DNA from: Globisporangium splendens
Lineage: Eukaryota; Oomycota; Peronosporomycetes; Pythiales; Pythiaceae
Length of the DNA: 64,000 nucleotides
Assembly (NCBI GenBank): GCA_006386115.1
Contig: VFIW01000007.1
Span: forward strand, 654,693 to 718,692
Direction of reading: 5' to 3'
Positions within the stretch are counted from its first letter, which is position 1. The number at the start of each line of letters is the position of its first letter. The translations under genes were made by a program, and so were the position numbers. The notes below the pieces were generated by a model that did not search any database, was not told the origin of the DNA, and saw nothing but the letters and a program-made list of their open reading frames with translations. Shown here piece after piece: positions 43,671 through 53,423 of the stretch.

Positions 43671-44802
43671 TCATGCGTGAACCTTGAGAAACGAAGAAAG
43701 ACTACAAAAAAGGCACACACAATAATATACCATACCCGATTTTGCGTTTTCAAAGTCCCATGCTTGTTGTAAGCCTTGAAATGCTGGGTTTTCATTTGAA
43801 CGATGGTTCAAACGATGATGTGGGGAACTCCATGGTCGCGCTTCCTTTGTCTGGTGGTTCAGCGTGAGCTTGGAGCGACCGGGGGTCGAGTCAAACATGC
43901 CCGGGATCAACCCACGATGGTGCCGACTGATCTTGACGACCTTGGTATAGAACCCACGCTATGGATACAATACATGGCTACACATTAGTCACATCTCCAC
44001 CTAATAAGCTGGCATATATAGCCAAATGTCATTGCCATGATCTCACCCTGGCCAGTTGTTTGCGGTACCAGAGCTGGAGGAACACGCACGCAGCCGCTTT
44101 CTCGCCCTGGATTACCTTCTGCTGGCAGTCGAGCATCGCGGCTTCCAGGATCCCAATAGACTGTTCAAAGAGCTTAAAGCGCGTTTCATACTCTGCAAAG
44201 TTGGCTTTGTCAAACGGCGGATGCAGTAGTTTCCATGCCTGCAGTATGTGACGCTCACAGAACCTCATTTACTCGTGGATCGGCGTCAAGTACGCCACGA
44301 TCTGCTGCCGCCACCGTGGAGGGATCACGCACGCGTGCACCCAGAGCGGCATACCTTCGGCGAGCGCATCCAGCTCATACGCTTTGAGCAGCGCTTGCTG
44401 GGTCTTCTCCGCGATCTCCGTGCGCCGTTTTGAGTCGCGATGGTGACGCCACGTCTCCTCCGATAGCAGGAACTGCACGCCGCTGGACGCGCCTGTCGAG
44501 ATGCTCTCGCGGTGGCTCGTCGCCGTGCGCAGCGCCTCCGCGTACGCGGCGATTACTTCGTTCGCTGAGGTTACGGACGTGAGGTGGCTCACGCGTCGTC
44601 CGTGTCTGTGGTGCATGGATGCTCGCGGGTCGTCGTTGTGCTGCGCTGCTGGGGACCTTAGAGCCTGCAGCTTGGGATCCACGTCGGCATGTAGCGCCGC
44701 AAACGCATCAGCTGCGTCGTCTGCTTCCTCGTCAGATTCAAAGAGGAAGCCGTCGTCATCGTCGTCGTACGAGGAGGACCCCGAGCAGTCCGAGTCGCTC
44801 AT
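43671..44802 (-). CDS. Hypothetical protein, three exons, acidic N-terminus
   Basis: Not recognised. Proposed exons (complement) 44299-44802, 44047-44238, 43671-43958, all phase 0, 327 residues. The first exon starts MSDSDCSGSSSYDDDDDGFL (acidic, Ser-rich), then helical GVQFLLSEETWRHHRDSK and EIAEKTQQALLKAYELDALA. A TAA at 44269-44271 would end this frame, but coding character continues in the same frame (LLHPPFDKANFAEYETRFKL, VFLQLWYRKQLAR). A 60-nt GTGGCG..CTGCAG intron around the stop restores it. A strong donor AGG|GTGAGA then leads to RGFYTKVVKISRHHRGLIPG. If the first intron is not used the product is 177 residues. Only 122 bp separate it from the divergent UPF0598 gene. Confidence 0.6.
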
Positions 44803-44924
44803 GGTGAACAACAGAGCTTGATGGCTGACTTCAACTGTGAGAAACGATGTGGAGCAGGTGGCACAAAAGAGAGGTTTTCATTTTAGTGACACTTTTCTGT
44901 GAAGGAGGTCACTAACGTTTGATC

Positions 44925-45874
44925 ATGATGCGATGGCAATGTGTGCCGCGAGTGCGCGCTTGCGCGGGCATTTCAACGCGATGGCGTCTCCCAGCACCGC
45001 AGTGTTTGCTCTGGAATCAGGCGCGGCGATGCCACTCGGCGGATGATGAAGACAAATACCTCGAACTGAAGCAGCTCCGCGATATCAAAAGGTGCGTTTG
45101 CTGCAACGATATCTCGATTGTTTTCGTGTGATTGGCTCAATAGATCGCTGTGTGTATGTGCGTTGAATTCTGTGCCAGCGAGGAGTTTTACGATCGACAG
45201 GGACAACACAGGAGGTATTTCTACTACATTGACTTGCAGGTGTGCACGAAAACGTTCTGTTGCCAGTGAGAATGCTGTAGCATCAAACAAACGGCTCACT
45301 CATTCTGCACACGATTTCTCACTGTATCCAGGGACGCCTCTTTTTGGAGAACACAAGACCGAAGAACATTGCGACGTCGTTGAAGAGCGCCAAGTTTCTC
45401 AAGTTTTTCTTTTCGCAGATCCGACCAAATGTGCCGCCAGCAACGAGTCATGATGGCGACGACACGGATCTGTTTCTCGAGTACCCATACCGCTCACCGT
45501 GTGGCAAGGAGATGAATTTCATCAAATGCGCTGACCTCCCCTTTGTGTTTGAAGATCTGTACCAAGATGAGAAGACCAAGCAGTGGGTATTCGTGTACGG
45601 CGGTGGGGCGTTGGAGGCGCCATTTGACCCGGCGAAACTCAAGATTTCGCTAACCACAGGTCGCTTGTATCACGATTTAAGTACCAAGTTCGACTCGGAC
45701 ACTCGTCCGAGCGTGGCGCTCGTGAAATCTCAACTTGCCGTAGAACTGGGGAAGCACATTATTGTTCACAATGCGGAGGACGCGGATGGACAAGAGTCTG
45801 CCGGTGATACAGAGATGATCATCGGCGAGATCGAGTGGCAGGAGCAGCGCTTTCCGATCAAAGCCATTGAGTGA
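44925..45874 (+). CDS. UPF0598 (C8orf82-like) mitochondrial protein
   Basis: Function unknown in all species. Exons 44925-45091, 45179-45239, 45332-45874, 256 residues. The N-terminus (MMRWQCVPRVRACAGISTRW) is a plausible mitochondrial presequence. The family core is clear: RRYFYYIDLQGRLFLEN, AKFLKFFFSQIRPN, EYPYRSPCGKEMNFIKCADL, PFVFEDLY, and YGGGALEAPFDPAKLKIS followed by GRLYHD. These align with human C8orf82 in order and spacing. The junction IDLQ|GRLF was set by that alignment. Confidence 0.88.
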
Positions 45875-46446
45875 TGCGACCTGTGAACACGATGCTTCTT
45901 CAACCCCATGTCTGTTGAGTTTGAGTTTCCAGGACACTGTCCTAAACTTGGTTCGAAGTAGGATATTGGAATGTTTACGAGACTAGTCTCCGTTTTAGCT
46001 CGAGTTGACAAATAACCTGTCGACGCGTCCTAAGGTCATTTATCGACTTTCGCTGTCCTGTAATTAGATTTAGACTCAGGACACTGCAATAATTACGAAA
46101 ATAGGCTCTGTTTTATTTATTTGTGTCTCGGACAGTGAGATTTATTTCTGATTCGTCCTAACTTTACACACCCACGATATTCGTAATCACACAAATTAGC
46201 GACCGTTTTAGATGATGCCACGTAAAATGCGACACTTTACGCCATTTCACCCACCGTTTTGTTGATGGTTTTCTTGTGGAGCCGCCATCAACAGAAGAGC
46301 GCATGCATCAAAAAAGCAGAAAAAAGGAACCCTTTGCCCCCACATTCAACTGCTTCTCGGCGCTCCCGTCTCTCTCCGTGTATCTTTACCAGCAGCGCTG
46401 TACCCCGTCTTCATTGTGTCGAGATCCTCCCTTCGTCTCCTGTCCC
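45875..46446. promoter_or_regulatory. AT-rich upstream region with GGACA-type inverted motifs
   Basis: 570 bp, AT-rich compared with neighbours. AGGACACTGTCCT at about 45931 is a 6+1+6 palindrome. Related half-sites occur at about 46027 (GTCCTAA), 46054 (TGTCCTGTAA), 46077 (CAGGACACTG), 46129 (CGGACAGTGAG) and 46154 (CGTCCTAAC). Confidence 0.4.
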
Positions 46447-47706
46447 ATGAGTGCGCTTCCTGCTCCTCGCCCCGTGACCTGCAGCCGCAGCAACAGCGAA
46501 TGCGACGATGAAGCCGCCGCAGTCGCGAGTTCGACTCCTCCACGCATGCCGGTGCTCGTGACCTCGCCACGACACAAGAAAGCGGATGACACGACGGCGC
46601 CAATCGTCGTCGTGCCGCCGAATGTGACGAAGGGCAACCGCTTGGTGCAGTTCATGGTGTTCTCGGCCGTGGCGTGCACGTTGTACCAGTTTGTGACCCA
46701 CGGCAGCAGCCAGCTCACGATGAAAACGGACACGACGTCCGTGACGGTGGGGGCACAGTTCGGATCGTCCGAGTACACGTGCATCCTCGCGTGCATGGGG
46801 CTCTTTGGACTGATCCGCCACAAGGCCAAGGAGGCTAAGAAGCGCGCCGTGGACGAAGAAGTCGAGGATGAAGACGATGAACTCACGCGCGAACTGCGTC
46901 TGACCGAGAAGCTCGTGCGCAACCAGCGCAAGCACAATGGAAACGAGAGTGTTGCTGATATCAAGAAAGGCAAGCAAAGCCAGATGACCGCTTGCAAGAA
47001 CGCAGTTGCTGACGCTGACGTGCTCAGCAACCAGCAGCAGCTTCTGGTGTTTGAGACGCTGCCGCTGGACGTGCTGCATGAGCTGCTGCTGTTTCTGTCT
47101 CCCAAAGATCTCGCGACATGCCCCATGGTGAGCAAGCAGATGAATGTGGCGACCGGCGATGCGTCGGACTCGCTCTGGCGACTTGTGTTCCAGCGTGACT
47201 TCCAGGAAACTGGCGAGCGGTTCCACGCCGTGTTCCCGATCGAGAGCTGGCGGCAATTCTACTTTCAGCACCACTTGTCGCGCGCCGTCGAGATCGCGCG
47301 ACTTCTCGGGGTCCAGGAGGACAAGAAATGCGTCGCGATTGAGGACCACGTGTACGACGTCACGGCGTTCCTGCACTCGCATCCGGGCGGGTACCACGTC
47401 ATTGGCGACGTCATCGGCACGGACGCGACCGAGATCTGGGACCAGTTCCAGCACTCACAGGAGGCCAAAGAGAGCATGAAAGAGTTCATGGTGTACGACC
47501 CGATCCTGTGCAACCGCGAGGCACACCCACGGCTGCGCGGAAACCTCTCGATTGTCATCACACGGTGGCAGCGCATCTCTTGGTGCATAGCGAACGCGCA
47601 CAATTTTGGTCCCATGGCGTCGACGTTCACCGACGTCGTGCTCCGTTTCCATGCGCGGTCGATCAAGAAATCGCGCAATCTCGCCACACCTCGAGTGAGT
47701 AAGTGA
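46447..47706 (+). CDS. F-box protein fused to cytochrome b5 domain, N-terminal membrane segments
   Basis: 419 residues, single exon. Two hydrophobic stretches (about 66-83 LVQFMVFSAVACTLYQFV and 110-123 YTCILACMGLFGLI) suggest membrane anchoring. A basic/acidic linker follows, then an F-box at about 200-250 (FETLPLDVLHELLLFLSPKD, then MVSKQMNVATGD and LWRLVFQRDF), which would bind Skp1 in an SCF ligase. From about 290 a cytochrome b5 domain: CVAIEDHVYDVTAFLHSHPGG with heme ligand His in HPGG (about 312) and the second His about 336 in DQFQHSQEAKE. A heme-sensing or lipid-oxidation-linked degradation adaptor is conceivable but is inference. An in-frame ATG at 46303 would add 48 residues. Confidence 0.88.
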   Translation: MSALPAPRPVTCSRSNSECDDEAAAVASSTPPRMPVLVTSPRHKKADDTTAPIVVVPPNVTKGNRLVQFMVFSAVACTLYQFVTHGSSQLTMKTDTTSVTVGAQFGSSEYTCILACMGLFGLIRHKAKEAKKRAVDEEVEDEDDELTRELRLTEKLVRNQRKHNGNESVADIKKGKQSQMTACKNAVADADVLSNQQQLLVFETLPLDVLHELLLFLSPKDLATCPMVSKQMNVATGDASDSLWRLVFQRDFQETGERFHAVFPIESWRQFYFQHHLSRAVEIARLLGVQEDKKCVAIEDHVYDVTAFLHSHPGGYHVIGDVIGTDATEIWDQFQHSQEAKESMKEFMVYDPILCNREAHPRLRGNLSIVITRWQRISWCIANAHNFGPMASTFTDVVLRFHARSIKKSRNLATPRVSK

Positions 47707-47859
47707 GCGAGAAAGAAGAAGCGCATTGCTTCGACCAGATCATTGTATTCCGTATTTCCTTATGTATTATCCAGTTTTATTTTTCCTGAACAAATGAGTA
47801 TGGGTTTTGTCCTTTGTGTGCGTTGATTTTCTCAGTAACACTGGTTTATGGAATGGGGC

Positions 47860-48819
47860 TTAAGGTCGTCGGAAGCACCGCATCGTGACATTGATGCGCT
47901 TCCCCACAGCGAGCTTCTGGCTGCTCATCTTTGGCAGCGCATGCTTGTGAGTCTCCTGCGTCGTGCCACCCATGACGACCAAGTCACCATCGCAGAGCAT
48001 GAGTTCAAGGCGTTCGTAACCCTTTGTCCCCGAGTCTTTGGGCGTGAACACAAACCTTCGTGTCGCGCCGAGTGAGAGCGAGCACACTGGCGCGTGTGGC
48101 ACCAGCGCCTTCTCGTTGTCCGTGTGTGGTCCCATGTAGTGTTCTCCGTTCGCGTACCAGTTCACGAGTATCCCGCGGTAAAAGTCAGGCGCCTCTGTAT
48201 CGATCGGAGCCACGACGAGCTGGCGTACTGCCTCAATGCATGGCTTAAGGTCGTCTGGGATCGGCAGTGCGGCAAACGTCTGGCCGGAAAAGCGGTAGTC
48301 GGTGTCACCATACACCTGCTGGAACCGCGGCATGAGCACGTCCTTGCCAAACATCTTGATCGCATCATGCTGCGGTGGATGCAGGTCCCACACGCGGTCC
48401 AGCCACTGGGTGTATGCTGTTTTCCAGTGAGGATCCATGGAGTGCTGCTGCTTGAACACTTTGCGATACCATTGCGGAGCGTAGTAGACCCAGCTCGCCT
48501 TGTCGCTTGTGAGGAAGTGCACCTTTGCATTGGCGGGAGCACGCAACGTCGGCTCGATTGCAGAAGCTGGTACCTGCGATGACAAAAGCTCCGGTGTGCT
48601 GAGGCGCTTTGCTTGCGCATCGATGCTTCGCCACGTGAATGCGTCCTGGTGAGAGCTTTCAGCGCGCCGAGAAGGAGAAGGCGCGGTTGCATCACCGCTG
48701 GTACGAGGGCCAGAAGGCGATGGTGCTGCGGATGCAGCCATCGTACCTCGCACCTTTGGTGCTTTCCGCGGCGCCGCGGCGTCTTCGAAGAGGAGGAGCT
48801 GCCGCTTACCACGCTGCAT
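47860..48819 (-). CDS. AlkB-like Fe(II)/2-oxoglutarate dioxygenase, active-site complete
   Basis: ALKBH2/3-like oxygenase of 319 residues, single exon, predicted to remove alkyl groups from nucleic acid bases. The core reads VNWYANGEHYMGPHTDNEKAL, with the HxD iron pair, then VCSLSLGATRRFVF, GDLVVMGGTTQETHKHALPK with the distal His, and the RINVTMR signature whose two Arg residues hold 2-oxoglutarate and substrate. FGKDVLMPRFQQVYGD matches the substrate-lid segment of ALKBH2/3 (PR..xxYGD). The N-terminal 70 residues are Ala/Pro/Ser-rich and unstructured. A paralogue lies 0.8 kb upstream on the same strand. Confidence 0.88.
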   Translation of the reverse strand: MQRGKRQLLLFEDAAAPRKAPKVRGTMAASAAPSPSGPRTSGDATAPSPSRRAESSHQDAFTWRSIDAQAKRLSTPELLSSQVPASAIEPTLRAPANAKVHFLTSDKASWVYYAPQWYRKVFKQQHSMDPHWKTAYTQWLDRVWDLHPPQHDAIKMFGKDVLMPRFQQVYGDTDYRFSGQTFAALPIPDDLKPCIEAVRQLVVAPIDTEAPDFYRGILVNWYANGEHYMGPHTDNEKALVPHAPVCSLSLGATRRFVFTPKDSGTKGYERLELMLCDGDLVVMGGTTQETHKHALPKMSSQKLAVGKRINVTMRCFRRP

Positions 48820-49624
48820 GATCGACTGGAGTTCTAGGGTTGAATTGAGTGAATCATGGGCTTCCTCTCAAAAGTGATAAGAAGGAGTTTACAGAAACCA
48901 AATGTTCACACGTCGCAGAGAGCATTCTGATTCGGCAACTTGAATTTGCTGGTTGTTCCCAACTCGTTCGTGTGGCGCGATGCTGCATCTTTGATGGCGA
49001 CGCGTGCTCCAATAGCTCGCCTTGCTTGTCGTGGCTCTGAAGGCAAGTGTTCAGAATCACCGAGGGCTATCGAAAACGCGTATCGAATGGTTGATCCGCT
49101 GGTCGTTTGCGCAGTTCATTGAAGTGCCCTTGGAGTTCAACTCGCATGTCAGGTTGCGCGACAGTGTGGATGCGAGGTCGCTGGCATAACAGCACTGCTA
49201 GCATGACTTGGATCGTGGCCACACAGCGCTGCAGCACCTTGCGCGCTGGTAGTACGGAAAAAAGCGACTCGGCAAGCCACTTTAACAACACGATTACTGA
49301 AACTTGGCGGACTCCACTGATGATCTCTGCAGAGCACGGTGTGGATGTGGATTCCATTGAGGTGTGCTGAGAAAAAAGGCATGTCGAAGTAGTTCGCTGC
49401 ACACTGTGTGCATTGTTCAGTTGTTTCCGTCAGGGTAACTCAGACTACAAAGTCGTAAGCATTGTTTATCATGTTGACATGATCGAACAGATTTTGAGGC
49501 ACACTGTATCCATCCCTTCCCTCTGCCATTTCCAAATGCAGACCAAGCACGCGATTGCCCCCGTGCACGGCAAATAACCAAGCAGAGAACATTGGGTGCC
49601 ATGGTGAACCCTCGTCTTTTTCCA
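48820..49624. other. Intergenic between AlkB paralogues
   Basis: About 800 bp. Weak coding-like pieces on the + strand at about 49040-49180 (frame with RIEWLIRWSFAQFIEVPLEF, stop TAA) and 49170-49368 in another frame (ending DVDSIEVC, stop TGA). No start, no family. Could be a decayed gene. Confidence 0.3.
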
Positions 49625-50539
49625 TTAGGATGGCGTGACGAAGCACCGAAGTGTGATGCTCACGCGTTTCTCGATGCAATTCTTCATCTTTGGCAACGCG
49701 TGCTTGTGCGTCTGCTGCGTTGTGCCGCCCATAACTACCAAATCGCCGCTCTGGAGCGCTAGTTCCAGTCGCTGGACTGCTCCGTTTTCTTCATTTGCTG
49801 CGCTCGACTTGCCTGTCTTGGACGTAAACACAAATCTTCGCGTCGCGCCGAGCGAGAGCGAAAATACAGGTGAATGCTTGTACAATGCTCCCACGCTGTC
49901 AGAGCGAGGGCCAATATAGTGATCTCCGCCCGCGTACCAGTTCAAAAGGACACCGTTGAGAAGCGTGTTGTCGGTCGCTGGGTTCACGATCATCGCTTGC
50001 ATCAATCCCACACAGTGCTGGAGCGACTCTGGAACAGGATCCGCTTCAAACGTGTTGCCCGAGAACCGATAACTCACTCCGTACGCTTGCTGGAAACGCG
50101 GCGTGAGGACGTCGCGGCCAAACATCTTGATCGTCCCATGATCGGCTGGATGCAACGCCCAAACACGATCCAGCCACTCCTTGTAGGAGCCATGGCGGTC
50201 ATCATCGCTGAAGGCGTACATGCGGCGATACCAGCGAGGCACGTGGTACACCCAACTTGCTCGGTCACGCGTGAGATAGTGAACTCTCGCATCTGCAAAC
50301 ACTTTGTCGACGTCGATTTTTTCGGAGATGGACACCGTCACCTGCCTTGCATGAGCAACCACGCTTTCGCACGTAAACGCTTGTGAAAGAGTACTGGTGA
50401 AGCTGCTACTGCTGTTCAAAGTTCGCTTCTGGTCCATTGGATTTGAACGCTGCTTCTTTGGCACAACGGACTCGGAGCAGGCAGACGACGGTGCGTCGAT
50501 CTCATCCTCGAGCGCGCGCTTGTCGTTTCGCTGCGTCAT
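49625..50539 (-). CDS. AlkB-like paralogue lacking the first iron-binding His
   Basis: 304 residues, single exon, tandem paralogue of the gene at 47860. Shared blocks: ASWVYHVPRWYRRMY, EWLDRVWALHPADHGTIKMF, GRDVLTPRFQQAYG, SLSLGATRRFVF, GDLVVMGGTTQQTHKHALPK. The iron motif reads GPRSDSVGA where the neighbour has GPHTDNEKA, so the ligand His is Arg (codon CGC). The RxNxTxR signature is RVSITLR, with both Arg kept but Asn replaced by Ser. The frame is intact and the rest of the fold is preserved, so this is a maintained gene with probably altered or lost oxygenase activity, perhaps a binding protein. ATG 50539 is the first in frame; the longer open frame begins with TTG. Confidence 0.85.
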   Translation of the reverse strand: MTQRNDKRALEDEIDAPSSACSESVVPKKQRSNPMDQKRTLNSSSSFTSTLSQAFTCESVVAHARQVTVSISEKIDVDKVFADARVHYLTRDRASWVYHVPRWYRRMYAFSDDDRHGSYKEWLDRVWALHPADHGTIKMFGRDVLTPRFQQAYGVSYRFSGNTFEADPVPESLQHCVGLMQAMIVNPATDNTLLNGVLLNWYAGGDHYIGPRSDSVGALYKHSPVFSLSLGATRRFVFTSKTGKSSAANEENGAVQRLELALQSGDLVVMGGTTQQTHKHALPKMKNCIEKRVSITLRCFVTPS

Positions 50540-51103
50540 GTGCTCACAAACTGGTAGATTGCAGAATGGTGAAACAGCAACGAAGCTCACTCGTTGCGCA
50601 CACGTCGCAGATGGGAGGCTGGTGTCCACATTGGCCAAAACCCGGCCCGTTTATGTGTGCAAGGGGACACTTTGGCGCGCGGCGTTGGCCGAGCAGCTCA
50701 TTTTGGCGCGCGGCTCGGGACAATTGAAATGTCCAAGCGGAAGCGCATGACGAAGGGCAAATCCGAAGAGCGGCAACGAGCACCAACAGCAAATGCGCAC
50801 TATGAAGCGTGGGGCTCTATCAGTCTGCATGTGCTTCCGTCCCGATGGGCGAGCCTTCGCATCTTGCTCTTCACATTTGTTGTTGAAGCTCGGATGCACT
50901 GGCAGAGTGTCTACCAATACAGCAGCAATCATCACCACACGTCAAGTTCGTCGAGAAAGAAGCCGCGTTTGAAGGGAGTACATTACGGTGAAGAGCATTG
51001 CAGATGTACAGTTGGGCAAACAAGGAGAATACGAACTAAACGAGAAAACTTGCATCAAGCAAAACGAGCAGAAGCTAGGGTGGAGAGCCCCAGACCAGCA
51101 CGG
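50540..51103. other. Intergenic, AlkB-2 to transporter 3' end
   Basis: About 560 bp holding the promoter of the AlkB paralogue. A 'GGCGCGCGGC' motif occurs twice near 50665 and 50705 (TTTTGGCGCGCGG and TTTGGCGCGCGG), resembling E2F-type sites (TTTSGCGC). Confidence 0.4.
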
Positions 51104-52836
51104 TTAAGCCATGTTGGCGATGATGCACGCGATCACAGCTACAATTCCGACAGTGATGCTCGCCCACGGGACGCATTTCGTGTAGACTCGGCGAGTAGCG
51201 ATCTCGCCCACTCGGCGATCGTCGCTCGCCGGCAATTTCAGGTAGCACGCGGCCGGAAACACGAAGATGAGTGCGATCCCAGCGAGTCCACCAGTGACAC
51301 TCAGGACGCTGCCTAGATCGAGAGGCGAGCTGAGGGCGACAATCTGAACCAGGAGCACGAGCAGCACGAAGGTGATGGCGACGTGGACGCGCGTGTACGA
51401 GACATCGCCTCCGTCTTGTACTGTCTTGTGTTGAGACGACGAGGTATTTGGATCGGAGCCACCGATGGTCTCATATTGCCTCGCTTCCGGTTGCGCGCGG
51501 AAAAGCACTTCTTCTGGGGACAAATCGTGGTCTGCGGTCGCGCGAGTGAGCTGTAGCACAGTGAAACGCGACGAAATCACCTGCACAAACACAGAATTCG
51601 ATGAGCTTTTTATCAAGTAAGAGAAGAAAACAATTGTGAAATCCTTACCTCCATCGGGATGCAGATCATGGCACACACAGGCACGAAAAGCCAGAATGGC
51701 AGCATCGACCGGTTCGCTTCAAAGTCGTAGTTTTGCGTCACGTCGGGTTTCGTGGCACCGAGGAACGACACGTAGCCGCCAATGCCAAAACTGTACGCCA
51801 AGTAGAGCACCAGCAGGCTCGCGAACAGCGAGACGCGCGTAAACAGCGCGTTCGATCGGTTTCTCAACGCATAGAACGCGTGGAACGTGTGGTGCTGGCA
51901 CACGAGTTGCGTCGACAGGATCCCAAACGCCTGGAAGAGCGTGGATGGCACTGCCACATAGTCTCTGTTGAAGCCCTGCGACGCCGTCGAAGCGTTGCTG
52001 CCGTAGTAGAATCTTGCTTTCCCGACTGCACACAGCGATGCGATGACCAGCAGGAACGTCACCACGGCAGTCCAGTTCTGAATCTTCCGGTACGAATAGA
52101 GAAACAAGCACATCGGGATCACCACGGTGAACGCCTACAGGAACCACAAGTGTCAGATCAAACAAGCATGCACAGAGTTAGTTTGTGTTAGCGGCAAGAG
52201 TGAGGACCACAGCGGAAAACATACAGTGAGCTCAGCGAATAGAGTGCGATCGGACAGAATCTTGGATGCGAGACGGCTGTCGGTCTCCATGGGCCAGCCG
52301 TTTGCGTCAAAGTCCAAGTGCAGCGCGTGCCCCAGGAGTACCGGCAAGTCTTGGAAAATGATCGTCAAGTACGTGAGAATGAGCCCCAAGGACACGAGGA
52401 ATTGCGCGACGGCGACAACGAACGCGCCGCGGAAGCCAAATGCGAGCTGCGCGAGGCTCTGGAACGAGTAGATCCCATGGTCGACACCCAAGCGAATCAG
52501 ACAGGAACTGGCCCAGTACGACGCGATCCCAACGAAGAGCACCATGAAGACCGTCATCACGAACCCGCCCTGGAGGAAAACGTACGGCATCACGAGCACC
52601 GTCGGTCCGACACAGGCCGCGACGAGCAGCATCACGACCTGGAGCGGCGAGCTCTCGCCCTGAGCGAGTTCACCCAACGGGATAAAGTGCCTGGGTGACG
52701 CGAGGAGGTCGTGGTCGATGACTGATCCGGCAGTGTGCTCCGAACCTTTGCCATCGGCGTAGTACGCGCTCGCCGTGCTGGGGTCAATGTACTCGTAATC
52801 GCGATTCTTGCGGTACTTGCGCACAGACTTCCCCAT
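51104..52836 (-). CDS. Amino acid/auxin permease (AAAP/SLC38-like) transporter
   Basis: Polytopic amino acid transporter, 524 residues, exons (complement) 52225-52836, 51649-52134, 51104-51580 (all phase 0). The cytosolic N-terminus (60 residues, YEYIDPSTASAYYADG) is followed by SPLQVVMLLVAACVGPTVLV, the conserved first helix of AAAP proteins with the unwound Gly region. I count about ten to eleven hydrophobic helices, including TYLTIIFQDLPVLLG, NWTAVVTFLLVIASLCAVG, FGILSTQLVCQHHTFHAFYA (family SxQ..F motif region) and GLAGIALIFVFPAACYLKL. The loop between exons 2 and 3 is long and polar. Substrate and membrane (plasma or vacuole) unknown. Confidence 0.85.
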
Positions 52837-53423
52837 TGGATCCTGCGCTGAGCTGGAGCTTTAGTGCTTGCACGGGACACCGAGAATTGTGGACTTGTCA
52901 GCGTGCTGTAGCAGCGCTCGCGCCTCACGTCCCCAACTCACTCGCCACGAAAGAGCGCATGGCAATTCCACTTGAAGCGTCGCGATCTCAACCGATAGCT
53001 GCACATGTGCGGTAGTGAGCGCTCCGTCCACCTGAAGGAGACACAAAGCGACGGCGACCTCTGACTTGGAACCCAGTATCTGCGGCTAGTGCTGCTGCCA
53101 TTGTCCGCGTCGCTATTGCAGCACACTAAGAGGAGCCTCATGCTGAGGCCACCAACCTGTGGGTTCAACATGATCTGCTCATGGGTGCAGGGTCAACGTA
53201 ATCTTGTGACTACATCTCCACCATCTGTTTGTCTGATCAGTGAGCGCAGATGGCTCGGTCTCTGCTCCGCCAATGAGCATGCTCCAGCTCAGCTAGAGAG
53301 CTGAGACCATCACTGTGAGCTTCTCTGTCTCGCCCACCTCTGAGATGACACGCTCATCATCCTAGGAGCTATACCTGTTCGCCATTCCCACAGCCATTGC
53401 CATTCTCAAAGTAGCCGCCAAAG
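52837..53423. promoter_or_regulatory. Divergent intergenic region, transporter / ornithine decarboxylase
   Basis: 587 bp without a gene. GCCATTCCCACAG and GCCATTCTCAAAG just before the ODC start (about 53385-53410) are partial initiator matches. Confidence 0.3.

Noticed and set aside
46411..47454. 347-codon frame antisense to the F-box-b5 gene
   Set aside because: Shadow frame; no domains, and the sense frame has complete F-box and cytochrome b5 motifs.
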